DNA of 64,000 bases from Caldicellulosiruptor naganoensis (GCF_026914285.1 NZ_CP113864.1:409501-473500), one strand, 5' to 3'; counted from the first letter of the stretch, positions 46,688 through 56,346 are shown. Notes: a model not told the origin generated them from the sequence alone. Made by a program: numbers and translations.

Positions 46688-48403
46688 TTAGTTTTCTAAT
46701 TTCAAGACTCTAAAACTTGTTGGTTCTAAGTTGATTTCATAGATATTTTCATTTTCTGATATCATAGAGACTTTAAGATCAGAAGCTTTTAAAGGATCAA
46801 CAAGTTTTTTATTTTTGTTCTTAATGTGTATGTTTACCTTAGTTCTGTAAGGCAAGAAGGACTCTATTATGAAAGTGCTATTGCTGTATGCAAAAATGCC
46901 TATCTTTTCTCCGGCTTCAATGTAGAAACCAAAATTTTTCATAAATACTCTTCGAATTTCAGTCAAGACATCAAGTGGCCAGTTGTAGATGTCGGAGTAG
47001 TTTTCAGGTATTGTCAATGTATAAATAGTTCCTTTGCCATAAAAGTCTTTCATCAGGACAGGAAAGTTGTTTTCACCTGAGAATGCAACAATCTCCTGCC
47101 ATGACGCATTTGTCCTGTGCTCTAAGACAGGAATTAGTATTTCTTTTTTACCATATACATACTTTGAAAATGAACACACTTCTGTTTTGATGGCAAATAA
47201 GTTTGTAAAAACCTTTTTGTCTGTCACTCTCACAGAGGTCAAATCTTCAATTCCTTTTCCTTGCATGGCCTTTAAAAAACCAGATGTCATTATTACATCT
47301 TTTCCGGCTAAAAGATGTTCTTTTAACTTTTGCAGAATATCCTTGTCATTTGCACACTCAGCTGTGATAAAAACAATATTACTGTTTTCAGGAAAATATG
47401 GTGTGAGCTCAAATGGTATTCCAACCATTCCTAAGTAGTCATAAATATGGTCTTCACCATATGAATTAAATGGATGGTAAACAGGAATTCCTATAGGATT
47501 TTCAATATATTTACAAATCTCATCAAGATGACGCAGCTGCAGCCCAAGTGCTGGGACAAATACAGAGTTTCTCAAGTGCGGAAAGGCAAACAAGGTAATT
47601 TCTTTTGCTTTTGCAAATACAGTTAAATTTGCTTGTTCAAGATAGCTGCCAATATTATACAGACAATCTAAGGAGTCAAACCATCCACCGAGGTTTTTGC
47701 CTGGTTTTAGATTTTCAAACCATCTCAAAAGTGAATAGCTTGCATACCTTGGAAGATGCTGTTGTGTATAAGCAGGGTCGCGGGTTTCTGTACCTGTGTA
47801 TACATAGTCAAAAAGATCTGCCTGAGTTTGAGGGTTGTAACCTGTCTCTTGATACGACTCTATCCAATTTGGATATTTGATTATTAATTTTACATTTGGA
47901 TTGACACTTTTTGCAAGCTTTATCACGTACTCTCTTGAAACCTCTGTCATTAAATTTAGCCTAAATTCGCTCCAGCTAAGATTTCCTTTTGCTCTAATGC
48001 AAGATGGGCATGTGCAGGCAGTAAAGAAAAAGTCATCTAAAATGATTTCATCAAACAAAGAAGCTGTATATTGAACAATTTCTTTTAACTTGTCTAAGTG
48101 TTTTTGGTTTGTGTAACAGAAAGTATTAAAGATTCTATAATAATCAAGCTCTTCATTTCCGAACACCACAGTTGCAGTGATTCCACCAGATGTTTTAATA
48201 TTTTGCCTCTCAAAAAACTCTTTTATTCTGAGCATTTTCTCTCTTGGGACGGTATCTGCACCTCTGTGTGTCTCAAGGTATACCTTTGAGATGTCTAAGT
48301 ATCTTTGGAAGAACTCCAAATCTTTTTCAAGCGTCTCTAATTCTACATTTTTTAAAAATCCAGCAGGGCAGTATATTGCCAATTTAAAGTTTTTGTATGC
48401 CAT
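46688..48403 (-). CDS. Putative glycosidase with TIM-barrel and amidotransferase-like domains
   Basis: 571 aa from ATG 48403 (GGAAGG 9 nt upstream). The N-terminal half reads like a TIM barrel of a GH-A-type or 'putative glycosyl hydrolase' enzyme: an early strand with KVYLETHRG, IILDDFFFTACTCPSC near 120 and KLIIKYPNW near 160. The middle (GIPVYHPFNSYGEDHIYDYLGMVGIPFELTP) and the segment FITAECANDKDILQKLKEHL resemble the glutamine-amidotransferase-like domain of GH42-type enzymes. A beta-sandwich end follows. No secretion signal. I do not recognise a numbered family; Asp/Glu residues in the barrel could be catalytic. Neighbours suggest oligosaccharide breakdown. Confidence 0.6.
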   Translation of the reverse strand: MAYKNFKLAIYCPAGFLKNVELETLEKDLEFFQRYLDISKVYLETHRGADTVPREKMLRIKEFFERQNIKTSGGITATVVFGNEELDYYRIFNTFCYTNQKHLDKLKEIVQYTASLFDEIILDDFFFTACTCPSCIRAKGNLSWSEFRLNLMTEVSREYVIKLAKSVNPNVKLIIKYPNWIESYQETGYNPQTQADLFDYVYTGTETRDPAYTQQHLPRYASYSLLRWFENLKPGKNLGGWFDSLDCLYNIGSYLEQANLTVFAKAKEITLFAFPHLRNSVFVPALGLQLRHLDEICKYIENPIGIPVYHPFNSYGEDHIYDYLGMVGIPFELTPYFPENSNIVFITAECANDKDILQKLKEHLLAGKDVIMTSGFLKAMQGKGIEDLTSVRVTDKKVFTNLFAIKTEVCSFSKYVYGKKEILIPVLEHRTNASWQEIVAFSGENNFPVLMKDFYGKGTIYTLTIPENYSDIYNWPLDVLTEIRRVFMKNFGFYIEAGEKIGIFAYSNSTFIIESFLPYRTKVNIHIKNKNKKLVDPLKASDLKVSMISENENIYEINLEPTSFRVLKLEN

Positions 48404-48757
48404 TTGCAATAACCTTCCTTTCAGAATTTGAGTAAATCGATTACAAGGAATATTATACTACTTAAAAATCTTATTACAACCTTTTTGATTACTGCCTATT
48501 TGCCCCATACTGGAGGAAAAAACTGTAAAAGACACAATTTGTGGCCTATCAGGCTTCAAAAAGAGGAGAGAGCTAAAACTCAGAATAGATGGCCAAAGAG
48601 TGTATATAAGCGGCAAGTCAATTACTTTTTCTAAGACAGAAATAAAGGAATGCCAATAAGCATCAGTTCAGGCAATCCCTGTTTTCTTCTTTAATCCTTG
48701 TAGCCCTTTCAAATGCTTCTTTGACAACAGCAGCACAGCACTTTCCAGTTGGGTTAT
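48404..48757. other. Intergenic stretch with a possible displaced C-terminus
   Basis: At 48663-48757 the minus strand, in a frame shifted from the flavin reductase gene, encodes NNPTGKCCAAVVKEAFERAT and more up to a TGA at 48663-48665. It may be a lost C-terminal extension. The rest holds nothing recognisable. Confidence 0.4.
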
Positions 48758-49270
48758 TTATCTTTCTTTCTGTAGCACTTTAACAATTTCCCCAATAAAC
48801 ATTCTATGATAATCTTTTGCAGTGTAAAAATTGTAAATAGCTTTGTCCAAGAAATTTTCAGGGATTATATCTTGAAAATAAATCTTTTTGCAAATCAAAA
48901 CAAGGTTAGCCTCATCGAAAAACACCGTTTTGAACTCTTCATCTTCTTTGGGGGTGAGCTTTGCCATCTCAACCTTATTAACATCTTTGCCAGAGTATTT
49001 GCCGCAGATTTCAAGAGCTGACCTATACTCCCTACCGAAAAACGAGAGTGTAAAGAATTCATTTTCTTCAACAAACTTTCTTGTAAACCTCTGAGGTCTT
49101 ATTACACAAAAGGAAACAGGCTTTTCCCAAATATAGCCGAGGCTTCCCCAACTTGCAGTCATTGTGTTAAATGAGTTGATGTTCCCTGCTGTAATGAGCA
49201 TCCACTCTTGCCCAATTAAAGTAAAAGGGTTAAAATTGAGATCTTCTATTTTGATTGTTTTATGTGCCAT
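48758..49270 (-). CDS. Flavin reductase (flavoredoxin-like, FMN-binding)
   Basis: 170 aa, the usual length of FMN-binding flavin reductase-like proteins. NPFTLIGQEWMLITAG at the N-terminus, FNTMTASWGSLGYIWEKPV near 35 and FFTLSFF near 72 are typical: they form the split-barrel that binds FMN and accepts electrons from NAD(P)H. GAGGTGATTTTTC precedes the ATG. A short Cys-containing reading frame directly downstream (to 48663) in another frame suggests the protein may have lost a C-terminal tail through a small indel near the stop. Cytoplasmic; partner unknown. Confidence 0.87.
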   Translation of the reverse strand: MAHKTIKIEDLNFNPFTLIGQEWMLITAGNINSFNTMTASWGSLGYIWEKPVSFCVIRPQRFTRKFVEENEFFTLSFFGREYRSALEICGKYSGKDVNKVEMAKLTPKEDEEFKTVFFDEANLVLICKKIYFQDIIPENFLDKAIYNFYTAKDYHRMFIGEIVKVLQKER

Positions 49271-49558
49271 GAAAAATCACCTCGATAGAGATTTTGAAGT
49301 TCTTAGAGTTTACAATTGTTGTCTTGAACTTAAATATACTACAATAAATTTTAATTTTCAAATTATTTTAACTGCAAAATTCAACAGATTGAGGAATTAT
49401 AGTACTCTTTTTGATTGGGCAAGCAAATTAAAGTTTTGGTACAACAATATTGCAAAAATAGTTTTAATATTATATAATCGTAAAAATTTAAAAATTCAAA
49501 AAAGCGTACCAATACAATTTTTTAAGAAAGGGGGAAGGCGGCAACTGCCGCAAGCAAG
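49271..49558. other. Intergenic region upstream of the PepF pseudogene
   Basis: AT-rich, no gene seen. Just before the pseudogene lies AAGGGGGAAGG (49528-49538), then a small hairpin GCGGC-aact-GCCGC (49538-49551), then the ATG at 49559. Confidence 0.5.
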
Positions 49559-51436
49559 ATGAAAAGAGTACATTTGAAAAAGTTTTTAGTCCTTGTTATT
49601 GTCATTTTTTTGTTGCCACAACAGTTATTGGTTTTTCTTCAACAGGGATAATGAAACGAAGTGAAATCCCTGACAAGTACAAGTGGAATCTTGAAGAGAT
49701 TTATGGCTCTCCAGAAAAGTAGAATGCTGATCTAAACAAGGTTTTAAATTATTACATTCCTAAATTTAAGAATTACCAGGGTAAGCTTTCAGACAAGAAT
49801 AAATTACTTGAATGTTTGAAACTAAGAGATGAGATGATGAGAATTGCAGACAAAGTCTATGTTTATGCTCATATGAAGGCTGATGAAAATCAGGCTGATA
49901 ACAAGGCAAATGAGATGAGGTCAAAATCTGAGACGATGTATGCACAAGTCTCAGCTGCAGTTTCGTTTATCCAGCCAGAGCTTTTACGCTTGCCTGAAAA
50001 AACTTTAAAGTCATATATGCAGGATAAAAGTTTTGCAGACTACAAAATGTATCTTGATATGGTTTTAAAGCAAAAGCCTCATACTCTATCTCCAGAAGGT
50101 GAACAGTTATTAGCCTTAGCTCAGGATTTTGCAGGCTCACCTTACAGTATATTTACTCAGCTAAAATATGCAGACCTTACATTCCCAAAAATAAAAGATG
50201 ATAAAGGCAATGAGATTCAACTTACAGAAGCAAGTTATGGCAAATATCTTGAAAGCAAGGACAGAGATTTCAGAAAGAGAGCATTTGAAGGTATATACTC
50301 CTCATTTGACAAAGTTAAGACATTGGCGGCTACATTGACTGCTGAGGTAAAGAAAAATGTATTTTTTGCAAAAGCAAGAAAATATAATTCAGCATTAGAG
50401 GCTTCTTTAGCACAGGAATTTATTCCAAGGAGTGTTTATGATAATCTTATCAAGGCGGTTAATAACAATATCAAGTATTTGCATAAGTATGTAAAGCTTA
50501 GGAAGAAAGTACTTAATCTTGACAAAGTTCATATATATGATATGTATGTTCCGCTTGTTGAAAATTATGAAGTCAACATCGATTATGAGCAGGCAAAGAA
50601 GTTAATTTTAGAAGGTTTAAAGTCGCTTGGAAGTGATTATTTAAAGGTTCTAAACATTGCCTTTAACAATAGATGGATAGACGTATTTGAGACCGAGAAC
50701 AAGTATACAGGTGGATATCAATGGGGAGCATATGATACACATCCTTGATATCCTTATGAATTATAACAATACTATGGATTCTGTTTTAACTCTTGCTCAT
50801 GAACTTGGGCATGCTATAAATTCATATTATACAAACAAGACACAAAAGTATATAAATTCCAATATACCAATCTTCACAGCTGAGGTTGCTTCAACAACAT
50901 ATGAGCTTTTAATGATTAATTATCTGCTCAAAAAAGCAAAGAGTGATGATGAAAGACTTTATCTATTGAATACCTTAGTAGAGAATATAAGAGGTACTGT
51001 TTATACTCAGGTTATGTATGCAGAATTCGAAAAAGAAATTCATGAAAGGGTAGAAAAAGGGGAAGCACTCTCTGCGGAAACTTTGTGCAACATTTGGGGT
51101 AACTTGATGAAGAAGTACTATGGTGATAGCTTTGAAGTTGATAAGCTTGCAACATTGTGGTGGGCAAGAATACCACACTTTTACATGAACTTTTATGTTT
51201 ATAAATACGCAACCTCTATGGCTGCTGCAAACGAGGTTGTAAAGAATATCGAAAAGGGCGATACTGCGAAGTATATAGAGTTCTTAAAAGCAGGAAGTTC
51301 AGATTATCCTATCAATGTTCTTAAAAAAGCAGGTGTTGATATGACATCAACAAAGCCTGTTGACAATTTGTTAACTTACTTTGGACAGCTTGTTGACGAG
51401 ATGGAAAAGATATTGAAAAAGCAAGGAAAAATATAA
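49559..51436 (+). pseudogene. Oligoendopeptidase F (PepF, M3 family), inactivated, with signal peptide
   Basis: The gene starts at ATG 49559 with a signal-peptide-like MKRVHLKKFLVLVIVIF. The frame is lost in a T-run near 49605, beyond which FVATTVIGFSSTGIMKRSEI follows in the next frame. A TAG at 49720-49722 (YGSPEK-stop-NADLNK) interrupts, and a single-base shift near 50750 (GAYDTHP then ILMNYN) breaks it again before the zinc motif HELGH. The remainder to 51436 is intact. The fold is M3 peptidase (KWNLEEIYGS, WGAYDTHP, LAHELGHAINSYYT). Three lesions make it a pseudogene. PepF is normally cytoplasmic; the leader suggests an exported variant. Confidence 0.85.
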
Positions 51437-51562
51437 AAGCAAAGAGATTGGCATAGTTTCGTTTTTCCAATAAAACTTTTGGGGTATTAAAAAATCAATA
51501 AAGATGAATTAGAATAATCTTATTGTCATATTCTAAATCTTAAGAATGATAGGGTGAGTTTG

Positions 51563-54052
51563 ATGATAGTGAAAGCATATATAGACGATTTTAACGAGAT
51601 AACAGTAGTGCTTGCGCAGATGGTTCATTCAGTTAAAAAAGAAGATTTTAAGGTTTTTTTAGATGATCAGGAAATAGAAATTGAAAAAGTGAAAAAACTT
51701 ATACCACATTCAGAAAATCCATTTGAAGCAGAAACAAGAGGCTATGAAATCTGCGAACAAAAAGGGAAGATTAGATTTGTTTTAAAAGAAGGACACTTTG
51801 ATTTTCACAGAAAACCTATGGTAAGGCCAGTTTTTGTTATAGGAGATATGAACAACTGGACAATTTCACCTGAGTGGGAGCTTTCTTATTCAAAGCAAAG
51901 AGGAAGATATGAGCTTGTAAAAGATTTAAAAGATGTTCAAATTGGTCAAAAGTTTAAATTTGCAGAGGGGGCAAGCCGAAAACTTTGGTATCCTCCAGGA
52001 TATGGAAATGATATTGTAATAGAGGACTATTTTGACAGAGAAGCAGCTTTCACAAACATGGTAAAAATTACAACCACCAAAAGGCTTTGGGCAAATTTAA
52101 AATACAAAGTAATGTACAAAAACGAATACAAATATGCACGTCCAAGAGAGATTTTGACAAGAAACGAGTATTTCTATGCTGGGGAGCTTGGTGCAAGGTA
52201 TGAACCATATGGAACCTATTTTAGACTCTGGGCACCAACTGCCTATAAGGTAAAGATTCAAATATTTGATGAGTATGAAAATTTCAAGTTTGAAAAGGAA
52301 ATGTCAAGGGCAGAAAATGGTACTTGGGATGTATATCTCCCAGGGGATTTAAAGAATCATTTTTACCTTTACGAAATCTGGCATTACAATTACGAAGATG
52401 ATGAAGGCTATATTGTGTATCACGTCCCAGACCCATACTCTAAGGCATCTTCGTCAAACTCTGGCAAAAGTTATATATTTGACCCGGCAGATGGCTTGAT
52501 AGACGGATGGCAAGCTGATAGTTTTGTTGATAATATTGAAAAGCAAAATGATGCTATAATCTACGAGATGCATGTAAGAGATTTTACAATTGACCAAAGC
52601 TCTGGAATTGATGAAAATTTAAGAGGAAAGTTTTTAGGTTTTTGTCAGGAAGGATATTACAAGGAAGGGATTTCAACCGGTCTTTTGCACCTAAAAGAGC
52701 TTGGGATAACTCATGTTCATCTTTTACCAATATCTGATTTTGGGAGTGTTGATGACAAAAACCCAGACAAAAGATACAATTGGGGATATGACCCAGTACT
52801 TTACCAGTGTCCTGAGTATTGGTACTCAACAAAAAGCGGTGGTATTGAAGCGTTGAAAGAGCTTAGAACAATGATAAAAAAGCTTCATGAAAATGGAATT
52901 GGAGTTGTGATGGATGTTGTTTTCAATCACACATATCACACAAAGGGCGGAAAATTCTCTATATTTGACAAGATTGTACCTGAATACTTTTACAGGGTAG
53001 ATGACTATGGAGATTATTCAAATGCGACAGGGTGTGGAAATGAACTTGCAACAGAAAGACCAATGGTGAGGAAATTTATCCTTGACACTATTATCTACTG
53101 GACAGAGGAGTTTCACATAGACGGTTTTAGGTTTGACCTGATGGGGCTTATTGACTGTAAAACAATGAGGCAAATTGCTAATGAGGTGCGGAAACGAAAT
53201 CCGAAAGCGTTGATTTATGGCGAAGGTTGGGTGATGGGCGATAGTACCTGCCTTGTTGAAGAGATGGCTACAATCTTGTCATCTTGTCATCAAGGCTATT
53301 CAATCGGACTTTTTAACGACAGGATTAGAGATGCTATAAGAGGTGACCTTGACGGCTACAAAACAGGATATGTGCATGGAAATCTATCAGATGTTGAGAG
53401 ACTAAAACAAGGTATCAAAGCGGCAATTGATGATTTTGCAAAAGAACCTGATGAATGTGTAAACTATGTTTCCTGTCATGACAACTTGACACTTTTTGAC
53501 AAGCTGCAAAAGACAATGGTTGGTGAGGACATCTTTTGGATTGACAGGGCATCAAGGCTTGCAAATGCCATTGTGCTGACATCGCAAGGGGTTGCTTTTT
53601 TACATGGTGGAGTTGAGTTTAACAGAAGCAAAGGCGGTCATCCTAATACCTATAACGCAGGAGATAACATAAACAAAATTGATTGGAGTTTAAAAGAGAA
53701 GTTTTTTGATACGTTTAAGTTTTACTGTGATTTGATAAACCTGAGAAGAAAGCATATTGCTTTTAGGATGAGGTCAAGCGGAGAGATAAAGAAATACTTA
53801 AGATTTATTCCTGCACCAGATGGGGTTGTTGCTTTTATAATAACATACCCATATGATGAGTGGAAAAAGATTATTGTTGCCTACAATCCTTTTAAGGAAA
53901 AGAAGATTTTGCAGCTTCCAGAAGGCAGCTGGTATATAAAAGCAAATGATGGCATTGTGTTTCCCGACTCTTCTGAAAAAGAGGCAATAGGCAGCTTTGA
54001 GATTGCACCAGTGAGTCTTTTTATTGCATACCAAAAATATGCAAAAAATTAA
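51563..54052 (+). CDS. pulA: Type I pullulanase (GH13)
   Basis: 829 aa, no signal peptide, so intracellular. An N-terminal domain of about 180 residues includes a carbohydrate-binding-like part (VFVIGDMNNWTISPEWE), then a CBM48-like domain (FRLWAPTAYKVKIQIFDEY) and the GH13 catalytic barrel. YNWGYDPVLY is the type I pullulanase signature; nucleophile Asp is at about residue 525 (GFRFDLMG), acid/base Glu at about 554 (YGEGW), and SCHDN follows. ATG 51563 is preferred because AGGGTGA at 51551-51557 lies before it. It debranches alpha-1,6 links of imported malto-oligosaccharides or stored glycogen. Monocistronic. Confidence 0.92.
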   Translation: MIVKAYIDDFNEITVVLAQMVHSVKKEDFKVFLDDQEIEIEKVKKLIPHSENPFEAETRGYEICEQKGKIRFVLKEGHFDFHRKPMVRPVFVIGDMNNWTISPEWELSYSKQRGRYELVKDLKDVQIGQKFKFAEGASRKLWYPPGYGNDIVIEDYFDREAAFTNMVKITTTKRLWANLKYKVMYKNEYKYARPREILTRNEYFYAGELGARYEPYGTYFRLWAPTAYKVKIQIFDEYENFKFEKEMSRAENGTWDVYLPGDLKNHFYLYEIWHYNYEDDEGYIVYHVPDPYSKASSSNSGKSYIFDPADGLIDGWQADSFVDNIEKQNDAIIYEMHVRDFTIDQSSGIDENLRGKFLGFCQEGYYKEGISTGLLHLKELGITHVHLLPISDFGSVDDKNPDKRYNWGYDPVLYQCPEYWYSTKSGGIEALKELRTMIKKLHENGIGVVMDVVFNHTYHTKGGKFSIFDKIVPEYFYRVDDYGDYSNATGCGNELATERPMVRKFILDTIIYWTEEFHIDGFRFDLMGLIDCKTMRQIANEVRKRNPKALIYGEGWVMGDSTCLVEEMATILSSCHQGYSIGLFNDRIRDAIRGDLDGYKTGYVHGNLSDVERLKQGIKAAIDDFAKEPDECVNYVSCHDNLTLFDKLQKTMVGEDIFWIDRASRLANAIVLTSQGVAFLHGGVEFNRSKGGHPNTYNAGDNINKIDWSLKEKFFDTFKFYCDLINLRRKHIAFRMRSSGEIKKYLRFIPAPDGVVAFIITYPYDEWKKIIVAYNPFKEKKILQLPEGSWYIKANDGIVFPDSSEKEAIGSFEIAPVSLFIAYQKYAKN

Positions 54053-54076
54053 TCACCAGACAAACTTTAAAAAAGT

Positions 54077-55207
54077 TTATTTTGCAATCTCTTTTGCCAA
54101 AAATACTCTTACATTTTCTGATTCTAAGTCAAATGACCTTGTGTCATATTCGAGCATAATCAGTGTAAATTTTATTCCAAGAGATGAATAAAGTCTTATA
54201 CATTCCTCCATCTCTTTGTTGACAAAGCATGTGATAATAAAAAGCTCTCTGAAGTTGTATGATCTTAAAACATCATACAGTAAAACCTCAAAGTACTGAT
54301 TTACTTGAATTTTGATATGTGCCAAGGCCTCACACACCTTAACAAGCTGGTTTGCATCTTGAGAAGGGAGCAGAATTTCAAGAGGCAAACCAGTTTCTTC
54401 ATCAAAACAGTTTGAAATAAAGCCCACAGGTGTGGACGATTTTAAACATTCATTCGCAAGTGAGGCTGCTATTTTTATTCCAAATTCTATTATGTTTTTA
54501 TTAAAAACCTCTTTTCTTTCATACTCTGAACTTTGGACATTTAAAAGAATAATTGCATCACCCGATGAGGTATATTCATATTTATTTACCATCAAAGTAT
54601 TGTACTTTGCAGTTGCGTTCCAGTTTATTCTGTTAAAGGCATCACAGCTCTGATACTCTCTTATTCCGGCAAAGTGGAAGATGTCTTCATAGTAATGTCT
54701 CTTAACAATTGTCTCCCCAGACAAGCTTGAGCGCGGCATAAGATGTTTTTGCAGGTCCAAAAATGCAGGGTACACAGTCAAAGTATCATTTACATAGTAA
54801 CATCTATCAGCAGTTGCCAGGCCAAACAAATCTCCTGTTACAAGATAGATTTTGTCAAGCTTATAAAAGCCACGTTTTGTTGCGACAAACTTATGACGTC
54901 TTACAATCTGCTGATAGGGCAGCAAGAAAAAGATAGAAATATATCTTAGCTTGTCTCCGACAACATAGTTTTTAGAATTTTCCATAAAAAAAGATGAAGA
55001 GATTTCAAACTCGGATTTTACCCATGGAAGAGGCAAAATCTTGCCGTTGTAGATTCTCTCAACTATATGTATCTCTTGCCCTTCACTACTTTTTTCTTCT
55101 TCAAAATAAATTTCATATTCTACATTTTTAAGCCCATACCTTTTTGTGACAAAGAAGTTGAGAGCAAACAGAGTAGAACATATCAAAAACAACCAAAATG
55201 TTTCCAT
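54077..55207 (-). CDS. DUF58 domain protein
   Basis: 376 aa. One or two N-terminal membrane helices (FWLFLICSTLFALNFFV), then a DUF58 region with REYQSCDAFNRINWNATAKY near residue 187, the family hallmark, and DAIILLNVQ after it, a von Willebrand-type fold. DUF58 proteins usually sit beside MoxR ATPases; here none is visible, so it is an orphan. It converges on the pullulanase with a 24-bp gap. AGAGGTAATAA lies about 12 nt before the ATG. Confidence 0.87.
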   Translation of the reverse strand: METFWLFLICSTLFALNFFVTKRYGLKNVEYEIYFEEEKSSEGQEIHIVERIYNGKILPLPWVKSEFEISSSFFMENSKNYVVGDKLRYISIFFLLPYQQIVRRHKFVATKRGFYKLDKIYLVTGDLFGLATADRCYYVNDTLTVYPAFLDLQKHLMPRSSLSGETIVKRHYYEDIFHFAGIREYQSCDAFNRINWNATAKYNTLMVNKYEYTSSGDAIILLNVQSSEYERKEVFNKNIIEFGIKIAASLANECLKSSTPVGFISNCFDEETGLPLEILLPSQDANQLVKVCEALAHIKIQVNQYFEVLLYDVLRSYNFRELFIITCFVNKEMEECIRLYSSLGIKFTLIMLEYDTRSFDLESENVRVFLAKEIAK

Positions 55208-55311
55208 CTTGGATTTATTACCTCTTTTTAATTCTGTTTATTCTTATTATAGCCCATAATATTGAATATTCAAACTAAGAATTTGGCTAAAATTTTTGTT
55301 TAAAAATGCTA

Positions 55312-55341
55312 TTGAACATATTCAATTTCACATGTTATAAT
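55312..55341 (+). promoter_or_regulatory. Promoter of the fluoride-responsive crcB operon
   Basis: TTGAAC (55312-55317), an 18-bp spacer, TATAAT (55336-55341), placing the transcript start just before the riboswitch aptamer. Confidence 0.75.
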
Positions 55342-55346
55342 ACCGC

Positions 55347-55400
55347 TACAACGGCGATGGAGTCCGCCGAACAAATGCCAATGATGGCTGATGACTCCTA
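55347..55400 (+). ncRNA. Fluoride riboswitch aptamer (crcB motif)
   Basis: CGGCGATGGAGTCCGCCG followed by an ATGCCAATGATGGC stem and the terminal TGATGACTCCTAC: conserved elements in the order of the crcB/fluoride motif. It lies directly upstream of two crcB genes. The 3' end of the aptamer (ACTCCTAC) is also the 5' arm of the terminator that follows, so fluoride binding should stop terminator formation and switch the genes on. Confidence 0.93.
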
Positions 55401-55449
55401 CAAATATTGCGTCTTTGCAAAAAGGCGTAATATTTGTAGGAGTTTTTTG
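55394..55449 (+). terminator. Expression-platform terminator of the fluoride riboswitch
   Basis: ACTCCTACAAATATTGCG (55394-55411) pairs with CGTAATATTTGTAGGAGT (55426-55443; one mismatch region at GC/CG), then TTTTTG. Its 5' arm overlaps the aptamer, giving mutually exclusive folds. Confidence 0.88.
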
Positions 55450-55516
55450 TTTATATAGTCAAAATTGTCCTTCTAATTATGAGCAACTTACCCAGAAGGA
55501 AGGAGAGACAAAAAAG

Positions 55517-55918
55517 ATGAAAAACATAGCTGCAATCTCAGTAGGTGCATTTTTTGGTGCGATAAGCAGGTACTTAATTTCACAGCTTTATGTAGCTGAT
55601 TTTCCTACAGCCACACTTTTTATAAATGTGCTTGGAAGCTTTGCTTTGTGCTTTGTTGCGCAGATTACTATTGATCATATAAAAATAAAACCAGCTGTTC
55701 GTCACATGATTACAACTGGGTTTATAAGCAGTTTTACAACCTTTTCAACATTTATAATTGAGATAATAAAACTTATCTCAAAAGGTGAGGCGGCAAAGGC
55801 TTTTGTGTATCCTGTGCTTTCAATTTTGCTTGGGCTTTTTGCAGCACTACTGGGTTATGAGGCAGCAGAGTTTGTTGCAGCAAGAAGGCAAAAAGAAGAG
55901 GTGGCTCAAGAGGTATGA
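55517..55918 (+). CDS. crcB: Fluoride exporter CrcB/Fluc, first subunit
   Basis: 133 aa with four membrane helices. The family motifs are present: GAFFGAISRYLIS at the N-terminus, LFINVLGSFALCF near residue 36 and TTGFISSFTTFSTF near 69. Fluc channels are dual-topology dimers that export fluoride. The start is ATG 55517 with AAGGAGAG upstream; a longer frame from 55391 would be translated through the riboswitch terminator and is rejected. It overlaps the second crcB gene by 4 bp. Regulated by the fluoride riboswitch. Confidence 0.93.
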   Translation: MKNIAAISVGAFFGAISRYLISQLYVADFPTATLFINVLGSFALCFVAQITIDHIKIKPAVRHMITTGFISSFTTFSTFIIEIIKLISKGEAAKAFVYPVLSILLGLFAALLGYEAAEFVAARRQKEEVAQEV

Positions 55919-56271
55919 ATCTTTTTATTGTTGGACTTGGCGGTGTTGTGGGTGCAGTTTTGAGATATCTAATTTCTAAGATATTCAAAGAAATTATGGA
56001 AAAAGATCACCCAATTTCAACCATGTTTATAAACGTAGTTGGGTGTTTTTTCATAGGTTTTTTGTCATCAAAGCATTTACCACAAGGATACAAACTGTTT
56101 TTAACAACAGGTCTTTTGGGTGGATTTACTACATACTCTACCTTTATGCTTGAGACATCAATGTATGTAAAAAAATCAAAGCATAAAAAGGCTTTTCTGT
56201 ATGTGTTCCTCTCTATTGTGTTTGGCATAATGGCAGCAGGTGCAGGGATTTGGTTGGCGAATGCTAATTAG
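55915..56271 (+). CDS. crcB: Fluoride exporter CrcB/Fluc, second subunit
   Basis: 118 aa with four membrane helices and the motifs GGVVGAVLRYLIS, MFINVVGCFFIGF and TTGLLGGFTTYSTF. The start ATG overlaps the stop of the first gene (ATGA), so equal synthesis is likely. Two adjacent divergent copies suggest a heterodimer of opposite-facing subunits, in place of one dual-topology protein. It ends in GCTAATTAGCTTTTTTT, which may be a weak terminator. Confidence 0.93.
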   Translation: MNLFIVGLGGVVGAVLRYLISKIFKEIMEKDHPISTMFINVVGCFFIGFLSSKHLPQGYKLFLTTGLLGGFTTYSTFMLETSMYVKKSKHKKAFLYVFLSIVFGIMAAGAGIWLANAN

Positions 56272-56346
56272 CTTTTTTTGCTAAGATAGTAGATATAAAA
56301 GATATAAATAGATACAACAAAACCAACAAGGTGTGAAGTAACAGTA

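Noticed and set aside
49720-49722. Pyrrolysine or other recoding of TAG in the PepF gene
   Set aside because: The same gene carries two frame shifts, so ordinary decay explains the stop.
55391-55516. Longer crcB start at 55391
   Set aside because: It would be translated through the fluoride riboswitch terminator; ATG 55517 has AAGGAGAG and the family N-terminus.
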